64,000 nucleotides of DNA from CAYRUD01 sp964427425 (GCA_964427425.1 CAYRUD010000002.1:89657-153656); one strand, 5' to 3'. Counted from the first letter of the stretch, positions 42,233 through 51,813 are shown. Made by a program: numbers and translations. Notes: generated from the sequence alone by a model not told the origin.

Positions 42233-43315
42233 ATGTCAATTTCAGCTATAACATCCCGAATTTCGGATAGATATCACCTCTCTCGTGTTGAAGAAGAAGC
42301 GCTTTTACAACAAGCACAATCGATCCAACCTTCCCTCAATCCGATTGGCATCAATCCAACTTCTCAAGACGAAGCGATTAAAACCCCTGAAGGCATTTCG
42401 AGCTCAAAATCCTCCATCTCAAGGGCAACTCGAAATTACAACTTGCTTCAACCAGATGCAGCTCCTTCAATTCCATCACCTGATAAGTCTTCCTTATCGC
42501 AAGTCAGTTCCCTTGCAACAAGCCCTCTTTTTACAAGGACTGTTACAAAGATAGATGATGTCGACCTCACCATAAAAGAGCCTTCAATCACTGAAAAGAC
42601 AGACGATATCTCTTTCGAAGAGCTCTACCAACAGGTCATGTTGGCAATTATTCACCAGACACGCGGCGCTATTCTCAATCAAAAAGAGCTTATGAAAGCC
42701 GAAAGAGAATGGCAGAATAAGATGCATGAAGAGCTCATGAAAGCAAGCGAGTCTTTAGCTTCTGTTCAAAAAGCAAGCTCCACAGTTTCAAACATCACTA
42801 AGGTTGTCGGCCCTCTTGCTATGGTTGCAAGTGGAGCTGTAGCAATCTTCACTGGAGGCCTTTCTCTTGCCGCCATTGGAGTGGCCGTATTAGGTGGCCT
42901 TGTAGCAGTTGATGCTCTGTTAGATGACTATGCCAAGAAAGCTGTCGCAGGATGGCTTGCAAGAAACGTCAGTGAAACTCAAGAGGCGTGGCTGTCACGC
43001 ATCCACATTTTCACATCCGTTGCATCGCTCGTCACGGGTCTCGGATTTGATCCAGGCGCTGCCATGAGGATCGCGACAAATGTTGCGCAAGTTGCAGCAG
43101 ACGGTGTTCGCACAGGTGTTGAATGGCGAGAAAAGACAGTCCGAGCGCTCCACAAAGAAATTCAGCACCATCTTGAGCTCTCTGGCGAGAACAGCGGCAA
43201 ATTTATCAAAACGTTTAATGATTTGAGTAAATTAATTCTCGATCTGTACAAATCGATACAAGAAGTTCACAAATCAACGAAAGATACTCAAATTGCCATT
43301 GCGCGGCGTGCTTAA
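42233..43315 (+). CDS. copB: CopB-like type III translocator
   Basis: 360-residue protein. Ser/Thr-rich N-terminal about 125 residues, then a helical stretch 'FEELYQQVMLAIIHQTRGAI' near 130, then a hydrophobic hairpin at about residues 185-230 ('LAMVASGAVAIFTGGL', 'IGVAVLGGLVAVDALL') that would insert in the host membrane, and a helical C-terminus. This is the layout of YopB/CopB translocators. In Chlamydia, the order chaperone-copB-copD is conserved. Assignment is by architecture and position; overall sequence is diverged. Confidence 0.78.
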   Translation: MSISAITSRISDRYHLSRVEEEALLQQAQSIQPSLNPIGINPTSQDEAIKTPEGISSSKSSISRATRNYNLLQPDAAPSIPSPDKSSLSQVSSLATSPLFTRTVTKIDDVDLTIKEPSITEKTDDISFEELYQQVMLAIIHQTRGAILNQKELMKAEREWQNKMHEELMKASESLASVQKASSTVSNITKVVGPLAMVASGAVAIFTGGLSLAAIGVAVLGGLVAVDALLDDYAKKAVAGWLARNVSETQEAWLSRIHIFTSVASLVTGLGFDPGAAMRIATNVAQVAADGVRTGVEWREKTVRALHKEIQHHLELSGENSGKFIKTFNDLSKLILDLYKSIQEVHKSTKDTQIAIARRA

Positions 43316-43391
43316 GAAAAGGTATAACTTTCGTATAACGAAAAATCAGTAATAATCTAGAACCTCTCAACATGAGGGCTAAGAAAAGAAT

Positions 43392-44051
43392 ATGTCAGTA
43401 TCAGTTGCACCAACACCATACCCTCCATATACTCCGATGAGTATAGAGTATACACCCATTACTCCTGACAGCACTGAGCTCGACCTGCCAGTAGATGCGA
43501 CAATCGAGCAACTTCTAAGAGCTATCTGCCATCTTATTAAGAGACACGCCAGAAGAGAGAAGGATATTCTCCACCTCTTGGAAGAAGCTCAAAGACACAA
43601 CTGGAATGCCAGCGTGCAAAGCCATCTCGGTGAAATGAGATCTTGGTCTGATCGAATTAGTAGAGTTGCGGGCGTAGCATTAGGAATTCTTGGCGCTCTT
43701 CCTGAAGTCTCACCCGAATTTGTTCAATGGGGAATTGGAAAGCTCGCAGAAAGTAACATCATGCCAAATATTCTTGAGCGCTGCAATGATGTGAACATGG
43801 TAGCCAAAGTTACTAGCAAAATAGTCCTCTCAGCACGAAATGTTCACGATCAGGTAGATAAATTTAACTCCGCTCGCCTCAAAGCAAATGAGACCGAGAA
43901 ACAATCTTTAGGAGAACTTTTCCGCGACTCATATCAGAAGCACTCAACAGCTCTTGAGCAAGAGAAGCGAACTATTGAAGAACTCCTCCGAACGCTCGAA
44001 GACGTTTTAAAGTCGAAGCAACAGACTCAGAAAACGATGATGCGCGGATAA
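43392..44051 (+). CDS. copD: CopD-like type III translocator
   Basis: 219-residue protein. A Pro-rich head (APTPYPPYTPMS), a helical body, one moderately hydrophobic segment near residues 95-115 ('VAGVALGILGALPEV') and a coiled-coil-like C-terminus ending TQKTMMRG. This resembles the smaller YopD/CopD translocator that partners CopB to form the host-membrane pore. Last gene of the four-gene operon, followed by a strong terminator. Assignment by order and architecture. Confidence 0.72.
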   Translation: MSVSVAPTPYPPYTPMSIEYTPITPDSTELDLPVDATIEQLLRAICHLIKRHARREKDILHLLEEAQRHNWNASVQSHLGEMRSWSDRISRVAGVALGILGALPEVSPEFVQWGIGKLAESNIMPNILERCNDVNMVAKVTSKIVLSARNVHDQVDKFNSARLKANETEKQSLGELFRDSYQKHSTALEQEKRTIEELLRTLEDVLKSKQQTQKTMMRG

Positions 44052-44081
44052 AGAAATTTAAGAATTTCGTCTTTTCATATG

Positions 44082-44124
44082 AATCCGAAGGAAAAAGAAT
44101 TTCTCGTTCTCCTTCGGATTTTTT
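44082..44124 (+). terminator. intrinsic terminator of the translocon operon
   Basis: Perfect 11-bp arms (44082-44092 with 44110-44120) with T6 right after, 30 bases beyond the copD stop. The gene on the other strand ends five bases further on. Confidence 0.9.
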
Positions 44125-44128
44125 GCTT

Positions 44129-44872
44129 TTACTTCACCTGCTGATAGAAGACCTCTCCGGATCCCCAAGGGAAGGAGAACTCCCTGCGACAGAGAAGCCT
44201 CATATGGGCTGCGGCCCCATATTCTCCTAGCCAGAAGCTCACGCTCACAATATGAAGTCCGGGGCATTGAGAAAGGAGCGCTCCTAAACGAACACATTCC
44301 TCATCAGGAAGAGCTGACATGTATAAGTAAAGCACTGTCTGTGAAAAGTCTAAGACACCCTTATCAAGTAGTTCTTGGATAAAGCTAAAAACATCTCTAT
44401 TCGAAACTTCTATCGATGTTATCCCAGTAATTCCTAGAACCCGTTGAAGCTTTTCATTAAAAGGCTGAAAAGGCTCAACACCGATAACCTTCCTCTGCTT
44501 CCGAATAAGAGAGAGCCATAAAAGTGTCCTTCCCCGTCCAGACCCGGCATCGATGAATGCGAAATCCGTAGGGATTGCAAACCGATCGAGGATGGTATCT
44601 AACGTCTTAAACGGCGTCTCTCCATATGGGCCATATGATTGCTCCTTCCCCTCTTCGTCATGTCTGCGAATAAGGCGGTACGGGCTTATCCAAAAGTATG
44701 AAAGGAGTATGAGCGTATCAGCAATGAAGAAACGAGGAGATCGTATGTAGTATAAAAAGAGCGTTCGCACCCAATCGCCAATTTTCCACAACCGTATGCG
44801 AACAGCAGTGATAAAAATAGAAGCTATCGAAAAACCCTTCTCTTGTAATAGATCCTCATCGTGTTCATTCAT
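44129..44872 (-). CDS. class I SAM-dependent methyltransferase with membrane-like N-terminus
   Basis: 247-residue protein. Residues about 35-68 are hydrophobic and aromatic ('FLYYIRSPRFFIADTLILLS'), possibly a membrane anchor. The SAM motif is 'FIDAGSGRGRTLLWLSLI' near residue 102, followed by 'VIGVEPFQPFNEKL'. The motif resembles Rossmann methyltransferases related to DOT1 or to the small class annotated only as SAM-dependent; the substrate is unknown. AAGAG lies at a suitable distance before the ATG. It is convergent with the translocon operon. Confidence 0.75.
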   Translation of the reverse strand: MNEHDEDLLQEKGFSIASIFITAVRIRLWKIGDWVRTLFLYYIRSPRFFIADTLILLSYFWISPYRLIRRHDEEGKEQSYGPYGETPFKTLDTILDRFAIPTDFAFIDAGSGRGRTLLWLSLIRKQRKVIGVEPFQPFNEKLQRVLGITGITSIEVSNRDVFSFIQELLDKGVLDFSQTVLYLYMSALPDEECVRLGALLSQCPGLHIVSVSFWLGEYGAAAHMRLLCRREFSFPWGSGEVFYQQVK

Positions 44873-44987
44873 GCCAATATCTCTTCCATAGTTTCGATAG
44901 ACGGCATAGTATAAGGTCTATTTTTTTCTACACAATGTAAAGGCGATAGTTGAGACACTTTTTTTAAAGCACCATGTGCCACCTCTT

Positions 44988-45836
44988 CTAGTACCTCTTC
45001 GGAGTCTTTTTAAAGTGTCGTCGCGAATCACTTTCCTTTCGCTCAAACCTCTTCTTCTCCTGCTCTTTTTCGCTTTTTTCTTTCTTTGGCTTCTCTGATG
45101 CCTGGGTTGCAAAGAGAAGAAAAACAGTTGGGCCTTGGAAAGCATCTATTTCTTCTTGAGGGAGATCTTTCCATCGAGAGATTGATTGGGAAATTACTTT
45201 TTGATTTGGGAAGGTGATGTTAGTTGCAACAGCAAACCGAGTTGTTGGATTCAAACTTTCAAGACACGTCTTGATCATTGCGGCGTTGCGATAAGGAGTC
45301 TCGATCCATATTTGTGTTTCCTGAAACTCTACTGATCTTCTTTCAATCTCTTTCACTTTTACAGCTCTTTCTTCATCGTTCTTCGCGATATAGCCATGAA
45401 ATGCAAATCGCTGTCCTGAAAGGCCGGAAAGCATGAGTGAGAGAAAGATTGAAGATGGGCCCGGATAGGCTTGGATATCTGAATATCGCTTCTCTTGGAG
45501 CTTTGCGACTAATTGACTTCCTGGATCTGCAACACAAGGAAGACCACAATCACTTACAAGACCTAAAGTCTTTCCTGACATAATTTGCCGGACAAGTTCA
45601 TCAATCGCCTCTTTATCGCTATGCTCATTCAAAAGAACTATCGGCAGAGTCCTCATTTTCTCATACAGCTCGCCACGGCTTTTAGGAACGAGTTTTAAAA
45701 GATATCTCCTGCCCGCTCTTTCGCTCTCCGCTATCAGAGCATCGAGTAAGAGAGCTTTTTCATCAAGCCCTCCAGGCAAAAGACCATCTACAGGCTGTTC
45801 ATCACGTAATACATTAGGAAGGAGAAGTAAAGGCAT
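44988..45836 (-). CDS. tetrapyrrole-methylase-fold SAM methyltransferase (RsmI-related)
   Basis: 282-residue protein of the family containing RsmI, which 2'-O-methylates 16S rRNA. 'LGLVSDCGLPCVADPGSQLV' near residue 94 corresponds to the 'VSDAGTPxISDPG' motif, and 'PGPSSIFLSLMLSGLSGQRFAF' near 124 to the family's second motif. The opening 'MPLLLLPNVLRDE' fits the RsmI-like subfamily seen in Bacteroidetes and Chlamydiae rather than canonical RsmI. The last about 45 residues are highly charged (Lys/Glu/Arg) and may bind RNA. Probably co-transcribed with holA upstream. Confidence 0.82.
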   Translation of the reverse strand: MPLLLLPNVLRDEQPVDGLLPGGLDEKALLLDALIAESERAGRRYLLKLVPKSRGELYEKMRTLPIVLLNEHSDKEAIDELVRQIMSGKTLGLVSDCGLPCVADPGSQLVAKLQEKRYSDIQAYPGPSSIFLSLMLSGLSGQRFAFHGYIAKNDEERAVKVKEIERRSVEFQETQIWIETPYRNAAMIKTCLESLNPTTRFAVATNITFPNQKVISQSISRWKDLPQEEIDAFQGPTVFLLFATQASEKPKKEKSEKEQEKKRFERKESDSRRHFKKTPKRY

Positions 45837-45885
45837 AAAAGATCGATACAGTGTAAGGGATTTAATTAAAGATCTGTTATTTATA

Positions 45886-46944
45886 TCATCGTATGAGCTG
45901 AAGAAGAAAGGCTACCATCCTTGATGGCAATGCGTCTACTTCTTGACCATCTCGTAGTGCGATTTCATATTGAGTGCAAGCCCAAATCCATTCTTCGAGA
46001 CGAAAGCATCCAATTTTCTCAGCAAGGCGCAAACGATTTTCATATGTTTTGCTCTTATATGGAAGCGGTTTTCGCCCAGTTAATACATCAATGAAAAGGG
46101 TTGCTTGTTGCTTGATGAATCGCAAAATCGCAATAGGATGCGTGCTATCATCTTCTTCGATATAATACATCTCACGAACAACCCCCTTCATGGAGTTGGA
46201 GAGCATCTCATCGAAAAGCTTCATTAAATTAGCCTTTTCTTTGACTAAGCAAACCTCTTGAATATCGGACGAGGTTATTTTCTTTGAGCCATATGTGTAT
46301 GACATACACTTCAAAAGTTCATTTTTGACAGCGTGAAAATCACCCTCAAGAGAGTCGTAAAGCGCCTGGACAGCCTGCTTCTCAGCAGTGTATCCATTCT
46401 TTGAAATAAACCACTCAATCCAAGCTATCGCTTCACTCGCTTTATCCCAGGGCTTTTGCCCGCAGAAGGAATAGACGAGCGCTGAAGGATACTCAGTTTT
46501 AATGATTGGAAGGATTGCATCCGAGCTCGAAAGGAATATAAGAGGATTTGATTTTTCACTCTCCTTAACCCTTAGGACAAAGCGTTTTAGCTCTTCACCT
46601 TTCCCCTCTTTCTTAGACTTCTTTGAGGATGTAGAGCCTTCATCTTTTTCATCATCTTTCGATATTGGCCCAGTATCGCGGATAACTGACGCAGATCGAC
46701 TCTGAAATAGTTCAACCTGCCCATTTCTTGAATGAGCTAAAAATCCTCCCAACGATTGAGGAGAGGAGATGCTGCACTGCGCTTTCTTCACCTCGTCAGT
46801 AAAGGTAAAGAGAATTGCCTCATGAAGGAATGGAAAATCCGTCACGACAAAAAGATGAGGATGAGCGCCTCTCTTTTGAAATTCCTTCAAAAAAGAGTCT
46901 TGGTACGAGGTAATGGAGGGAGTAGATCGAGACTCAAAAGTCAT
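45886..46944 (-). CDS. holA: DNA polymerase III delta subunit (HolA-like)
   Basis: 352-residue clamp-loader subunit. The N-terminus is the diverged AAA+-like domain of delta without a Walker A motif, as usual. The C-terminus is the well-conserved part: 'DFHAVKNELLKCMSYTYGSKKITSSDIQEV' (two short pieces near residue 205), 'FDEMLSNSMKGVVREMYYI' near 245, and 'PIAILRFIKQQATLFIDV' near 268. An insert of charged residues (about 95-125, GSTSSKKSKKEGKGEE) is unusual. Same strand as, and 49 bases before, the methyltransferase gene. Confidence 0.82.
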   Translation of the reverse strand: MTFESRSTPSITSYQDSFLKEFQKRGAHPHLFVVTDFPFLHEAILFTFTDEVKKAQCSISSPQSLGGFLAHSRNGQVELFQSRSASVIRDTGPISKDDEKDEGSTSSKKSKKEGKGEELKRFVLRVKESEKSNPLIFLSSSDAILPIIKTEYPSALVYSFCGQKPWDKASEAIAWIEWFISKNGYTAEKQAVQALYDSLEGDFHAVKNELLKCMSYTYGSKKITSSDIQEVCLVKEKANLMKLFDEMLSNSMKGVVREMYYIEEDDSTHPIAILRFIKQQATLFIDVLTGRKPLPYKSKTYENRLRLAEKIGCFRLEEWIWACTQYEIALRDGQEVDALPSRMVAFLLQLIR

Positions 46945-47239
46945 CGGAAAATGTCTCTTTTTTTCACTTACTACAGAGAGAATGATATTTTGACTGTTAT
47001 CTACATATCATAATAGTATTATTTTTTGGCTGATTGATCCTCTTTTTTGCTCTTCTTTATCTCTTCAGGCTGTCATTTTTATTGTACCCTTTTTTTCATA
47101 TCCCGTATCATCTAAAGCCTTCTGGGATCTTGGAACCTATTCACTAAACAGAAACAAACATCTACTTAGTTTCAATATTTTATTGAAATCTATTAGTTTA
47201 TTTTTTAAAATTAAATAAACAATATTAAACGAGAATAAG

Positions 47240-48520
47240 ATGAAGCTTTGGGCAAAAATATTTATAGCATTAGGACTCGGTGTAATCGCTGGAACAGTAC
47301 TTGGTCCTCAGGCTGATATATTCGCACCAATAGGAACAAGCTTTCTCAAACTCCTCAATATGATTATCGTCCCACTCATATTTGCTTCTATGGTAGACGG
47401 AATCACAAATATTCCAAGCACCAAGGAGCTTGGCCGCATTGGAGCGACAACCCTTGGCCTTTACGCCGTTACAACTCTCATCGCTATCTCGTTCGGGCTA
47501 TTCTTCGCGACCTCATTCCCTCTTGGCAATCTTCTCGTAGGAAACATCCCTTCATTAGAAACACTTCCAAGCGCATCCACTGTTTCCTTATCAGCGCCTA
47601 TTACTTCGACGCTCTCAATGCAAGAGATCCTTCTCTCAGCGATTCCAAAAAACCCAATTAAAGCATTTGCAGAGCAAAACGTTCTTCAAATCATTGTTTT
47701 TGCGATCTTTTTCGGCTGTGCCCTTACGTTAAGCGGGCAAAAAGGAAAGCCTGTAAAAGAGCTGATAGAAGCTATCTCTGTCACCATGCAGAAACTCACA
47801 CACCTCATCATGAAAATTTCGCCTATAGGTGTGTTTGCTCTTATGGCGACAGCAGTAGGAAATATGGGGCTCATGCTCTTGATTCCAGTCTCGTTATTCC
47901 TTCTTATGTACTATCTTGCCTGTTTGACACATGTAGGTGTTGTCTTCTGCGGCCTCCTTCGCGGAGTTGCTCGACTGCCAGTAACTCCTTTCTTCCGAGG
48001 AGTCAAAGATATCTTCGCGACATCAGTCTCAACATGCAGCAGCTCTGCGTCACTCCCAGTTGCCATGGAATGCGTCACAGAAAAACTCGGTGTCTCTAAA
48101 GGACTGGCAAATTTTGTCCTTCCACTTGGCTGCTCTCTTAACATGAACGGATCAGCCCTCTTCCAGACAATGGCCGCAATCTTTATTGCTCAAGCCTATG
48201 GAATGGAACTCAGCGTTCAGACTCTTATCACACTCTCTCTGACAGTTCTCTTTGCAACTATTGGAACAGCAAGCGTTCCGGGAGCCGGATTTATGATGCT
48301 CTCTATCGTCTTTTCTTCTATCGGCATTCCTCTCGAAGGATTAGCACTCCTTGCTGGTATCGACAGACTCCGAGACATGGGAACCACATCACTTAACATC
48401 ATCGGAGACAGCGTATGCGCTGTCGTCGTAGCAGCAAATGAAGGCGAGCTCAATATTGAGACATACCTTTCAAATGGCTCTCCAGCACTTACGAACGAAG
48501 CTGTATCTCTGAAGGAATAA
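47240..48520 (+). CDS. dicarboxylate/amino-acid:cation symporter (GltP/GltT-like)
   Basis: 426-residue DAACS-family transporter with eight or so membrane segments and two re-entrant hairpins. Hairpin 1 is 'TCSSSASLPVAMECVTEKLG' near residue 264; 'FVLPLGCSLNMNGSALFQ' near 292 is the family's NMDGT region, here NMNGS; hairpin 2 is 'ASVPGAGFMMLSIVF' near 346. The 'GIDRLRDMGTTSLNIIGDS' stretch near 372 holds the substrate/Na+ site Asp residues. Imports glutamate or dicarboxylates using Na+ or H+. A 295-base gap upstream, AT-rich, has no gene I can support. Confidence 0.92.
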   Translation: MKLWAKIFIALGLGVIAGTVLGPQADIFAPIGTSFLKLLNMIIVPLIFASMVDGITNIPSTKELGRIGATTLGLYAVTTLIAISFGLFFATSFPLGNLLVGNIPSLETLPSASTVSLSAPITSTLSMQEILLSAIPKNPIKAFAEQNVLQIIVFAIFFGCALTLSGQKGKPVKELIEAISVTMQKLTHLIMKISPIGVFALMATAVGNMGLMLLIPVSLFLLMYYLACLTHVGVVFCGLLRGVARLPVTPFFRGVKDIFATSVSTCSSSASLPVAMECVTEKLGVSKGLANFVLPLGCSLNMNGSALFQTMAAIFIAQAYGMELSVQTLITLSLTVLFATIGTASVPGAGFMMLSIVFSSIGIPLEGLALLAGIDRLRDMGTTSLNIIGDSVCAVVVAANEGELNIETYLSNGSPALTNEAVSLKE

Positions 48521-48522
48521 CT

Positions 48523-49275
48523 TTAGAATTGATGAATCATTAAGGCGCTTAGCGGAACGAAGGTATCACCTCTGTTCCGCACGCTCTCTTTCGCCTCTTT
48601 TATAGGAGTCATAGAAAGAGCTTGATACTCCTCATTTGAATGGGGAAGGTGTATCTCTTTTTCATCATCGAGCATAATCTCAAATGTCACATCCCATATT
48701 CCATCAGTAAGAGTCCAACCAAGAGCTCGAGGCACTATCGCCCTTACGGCGGAGCTAGGAATGGAAGCCTCCTCGAACAACTCATGCAAAATCATTTGTG
48801 AAAGATCGAGATGGCCATGACTTTCATGTACAGCTCTCGGATCAATACTACCCGAAGGCGCTAACTCATAAAGATTACCACGGACGGCCATCTTGCTTGA
48901 GCGCTTTCCAAGAATGACAGATCCACGATAGCATGTCATCCCACTCACCCCTAAGGGATGGATAGAGAGATGATGATGTAAAAAAGCATCATGCTGCCAT
49001 CCATAAAAGAGCTTGTATTCTATGAATGCCACTTCTAAAGACTCTGGTGAATATGAAACAAGATTGGCTATTAACCCATTAAAAAGAGTCTTAGGACTAT
49101 TTTGAAGCGCTTCATTCCAGACGTTCTCGACTCGCTCCTTAATGGCATCGTGGTTTTCAGAATGAATAAAATGCCAAGGAGAGTAGTTTGAGACTAAGGT
49201 TGTTCGAAACGATGGCTGAAGAGGAAATAAAAGAGCTCTTGGAGATGAGACCTTATATGTTGTGTGAAGGGCCAT
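48523..49275 (-). CDS. Nudix-hydrolase-like protein
   Basis: 250-residue protein. The Nudix box is partly visible: 'SGSIDP ... LDLSQMILHELFEEASIP' near residues 138-175, with the ELFEEA core in place of RELxEE. The spacing between the glycine side and the helix is longer than the 23-residue standard. Substrate unknown; related Nudix proteins act on nucleotide sugars. It lies 16 bases downstream of the GNAT-NeuB gene on the same strand, so it probably belongs to that operon. Confidence 0.75.
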   Translation of the reverse strand: MALHTTYKVSSPRALLFPLQPSFRTTLVSNYSPWHFIHSENHDAIKERVENVWNEALQNSPKTLFNGLIANLVSYSPESLEVAFIEYKLFYGWQHDAFLHHHLSIHPLGVSGMTCYRGSVILGKRSSKMAVRGNLYELAPSGSIDPRAVHESHGHLDLSQMILHELFEEASIPSSAVRAIVPRALGWTLTDGIWDVTFEIMLDDEKEIHLPHSNEEYQALSMTPIKEAKESVRNRGDTFVPLSALMIHQF

Positions 49276-49291
49276 TTTCTAAAACCATCGT

Positions 49292-50893
49292 TCATTGGAT
49301 TTGATCAAACTGCAAGCCACTGCCCGCCTTGATTGAATGCTTCGATCTTCTTCCTTCAAAATACTCGCGATTTTTAGGATGAACACCTTTTTGATTTTCC
49401 CCTGGCCTTAGCGATGAATAGTTAATGCCATATTGGAGCGTATCCCCTGGTTCAATATCTTGAGTTGCTTGAAGAGCTCTCTGAGCAAAGAAAAAGAGTT
49501 CCTCTTCATACTTCGTGATCGCTTTTCGCCCATCACCGAGCATTGCTTCAGCAAGACGGCAAGCCCTCACGCACTGGAATAACTCATGAGGTTCTAATGC
49601 AAAAGCATGATCAGGGCCTGGAAGAGACTTGGATAATGTTATATGTTTTTCAAGCACGGTTGCACCAAGAGCTGTCGCCATGACAGGGGCCGTCAAGGGA
49701 TCGCTACTATGATCTGAAAGACCACAAGATACATTAAAAGCCGTCTTCAACGTTCTCATCGCATGAAGGTTCATCGCCAAGGGATTTGCAGGATATTGAG
49801 CCGTACACTGTAGAAGTGTAAGGTCAATATCAGGATTGTGCTTAAAAAGCCTCTCAACAGCCCATCCAATATGTGGAAGTCGGCACGCGCCGGTCGACAA
49901 GATAAGGGGCTTTTTACTTTGAGCCGCTAAATCAAGTAGATCTGGATCGGAAATCTCATACGAGGCAATTTTATGCCTTTTGACAAAGGGATCTATCGCC
50001 TGGAAAGTAGCCCTTGAGAAGCTGCTTGCCATAAACTCAATGCCCGCTTCTTGAGCTGCTGCATGAAGGTATGGAATATCATCAAAAGAGACCTCATGCG
50101 CTCTTAAAAGGTCATTGATATCTTGATCAATCCCATTTTTGGCCAAATATTGACTCTTCCCTGACGAAGGAGCATACAACTCATCAGCTCTAAACACCTG
50201 AAATTTTACCGCATCACAGCCAGCATTTTTTGCAGTCTCGATGAGCTTTAATGCCATTTCGCGACTCTTAGCTCTCGATCCCAAAATCCAGTTCGAACCA
50301 ATTTCAGCAATAATAAAAAGCGGCCGATACTTTGGTTGAGATGCCGAACCAAGCCTCTTTGAAAAGAGAAGAGGGTTGGGCTGTGACTTACAAAGATCGA
50401 GACTGTCACCAATACAAGCATCAGGAATGGCCTCAACTCCTCGATCTGACTTCATGTATCCTGCTTTTTTAAACAAGCTGAGTGACGCCCTATTCGATGG
50501 AAAGATGTATGCATTGATCTCATCGACTCCATGGCGATGGGCATACTCTTCCGCTTTCAGAAGCACTTGCAATCCATACCCCTTTCTACGGAAGCTTGGA
50601 TCGATGAGAATCGAGATTTCACATGCGCTTGCATGTACACTCGGGCGAAATCGCACGTATCCGATTCGCTTTCCATTGAGGACAGCAAAAACAGGAGGCA
50701 GTGAGGGAACTTGATAAAAGCGCCAAGAAAAGGACTGATAAAATGAGTCAAAAGACTCTTTACATTGAGTAAGAGATTCGGCAACAACAGCGGGATCGCT
50801 TCTCCACGACCATATCTGATGAACATCTTCAGTATCGTATGAGATGAGCTCGAACCGAATTGGAAGGTTATTTTCGGCATCTTTATCTAACAT
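49292..50893 (-). CDS. GNAT acetyltransferase-NeuB/PseI nonulosonate synthase fusion
   Basis: 533-residue two-enzyme protein. Residues about 10-165 are a GNAT N-acetyltransferase (acetyl-CoA loop 'RRKGYGLQVLL' near 102), like PseH of pseudaminic acid synthesis. Residues about 190-430 are a NeuB/PseI domain, which condenses a hexosamine derivative with phosphoenolpyruvate: 'FIIAEIGSNWILG' near 193, 'CDAVKFQVFRADELYAP' near 223 and 'DHAFALEPHELF'. Residues about 470-533 are the SAF antifreeze-like end. GGGGAT precedes the ATG. In most bacteria the two enzymes are separate genes. It is followed by a Nudix gene and preceded by a cytidylyltransferase, suggesting nonulosonic acid decoration of surface molecules. 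Confidence 0.88.
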   Translation of the reverse strand: MLDKDAENNLPIRFELISYDTEDVHQIWSWRSDPAVVAESLTQCKESFDSFYQSFSWRFYQVPSLPPVFAVLNGKRIGYVRFRPSVHASACEISILIDPSFRRKGYGLQVLLKAEEYAHRHGVDEINAYIFPSNRASLSLFKKAGYMKSDRGVEAIPDACIGDSLDLCKSQPNPLLFSKRLGSASQPKYRPLFIIAEIGSNWILGSRAKSREMALKLIETAKNAGCDAVKFQVFRADELYAPSSGKSQYLAKNGIDQDINDLLRAHEVSFDDIPYLHAAAQEAGIEFMASSFSRATFQAIDPFVKRHKIASYEISDPDLLDLAAQSKKPLILSTGACRLPHIGWAVERLFKHNPDIDLTLLQCTAQYPANPLAMNLHAMRTLKTAFNVSCGLSDHSSDPLTAPVMATALGATVLEKHITLSKSLPGPDHAFALEPHELFQCVRACRLAEAMLGDGRKAITKYEEELFFFAQRALQATQDIEPGDTLQYGINYSSLRPGENQKGVHPKNREYFEGRRSKHSIKAGSGLQFDQIQ

Positions 50894-50937
50894 TCACTAT
50901 CCCCGCTTCTTATACCGATATATTTTACTTTTATTCC

Positions 50938-51813
50938 TTATGAAGCTTTTTGACAAATATGACTATTTATATCCTTCAAATGAGGATGAGCATCTAAGAG
51001 TTGTTTTAGGTCTTTTAAAGAAATATGAAGCAGCGCATCGCCTCTTTCTTGTTCGACAATACGTGCGATCTCTTGAATAAGCTTTAAATCAGGGACAGTA
51101 TCAACAGTCAACCGCCAGTCGCTCAACAAATCTTCTGGTGAGAGCATGAAGGATGTACGAGCATATAGCGACGCACCATCACCTCTATACATAAACGGTG
51201 TAACATGCTCTCTATCAGCGCCTTCCGTCGCTGTTTTATGTGCAAATTCAAGGCCTTCGAAGGTAAATATCTCAAAGTCAAGCCCTCGCGGAAACGTTCT
51301 TTCAATTGTATTTGAGAGATATTGAAATCGATGGGCGCCAGGACGACTCCGCTCTCTTTGAAATACATATAATCCATATTTCACAAGAAGCGGATCTATG
51401 AGAGGACAGTCGCTTGTAATACGGATACAAGTCTCAACATCAAACTCCTTACACGCCTGATAATACCGATCTAAGACATCTAATTCAGCACCTCGATATA
51501 CTGAGACATAAGGATGTTGTTGCCTCAGCATATCAACAATGATATCATCCTCACTGCGAACTGTTGTCGCAACAATTTGGCGACACTCAGGAAATTGAAT
51601 ACGAAAGCGCTCTAGAATAAGCGAGAGCATGGATACCTGAGAGCCTACGCTCATCAACACTTTTCCAGGCAATCTCTCAGATCCCATCCGAGCCTGAATA
51701 ACAAGAGTGCTTCTTTGTAGATGTTCGGTTGCCACACTGGCTTTTAGGATACTTGAATGAAGAGAAAAGGAACTCAGACTAAACTGGTAATGAGCAGAAG
51801 ACGTAGCATCCAT
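50938..51813 (-). CDS. SpsF-like cytidylyltransferase
   Basis: 291-residue nucleotidyltransferase of the CMP-sugar synthetase group (SpsF/NeuA-type). The nucleotide-binding opening is 'VIQARMGSERLPGKVL' near residue 37, followed by 'RITSDCPLIDPLLV' near 131, and 'RLTVDTVPDLKLIQEI' near 230. The family activates nonulosonic acids or related sugars with CTP. The N-terminal about 33 residues are an extension without domain features. It lies 44 bases before the GNAT-NeuB gene on the same strand, so the two make one operon that could synthesise and activate a nonulosonic acid. Other genes for precursor synthesis are not here. Confidence 0.87.
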   Translation of the reverse strand: MDATSSAHYQFSLSSFSLHSSILKASVATEHLQRSTLVIQARMGSERLPGKVLMSVGSQVSMLSLILERFRIQFPECRQIVATTVRSEDDIIVDMLRQQHPYVSVYRGAELDVLDRYYQACKEFDVETCIRITSDCPLIDPLLVKYGLYVFQRERSRPGAHRFQYLSNTIERTFPRGLDFEIFTFEGLEFAHKTATEGADREHVTPFMYRGDGASLYARTSFMLSPEDLLSDWRLTVDTVPDLKLIQEIARIVEQERGDALLHISLKDLKQLLDAHPHLKDINSHICQKAS

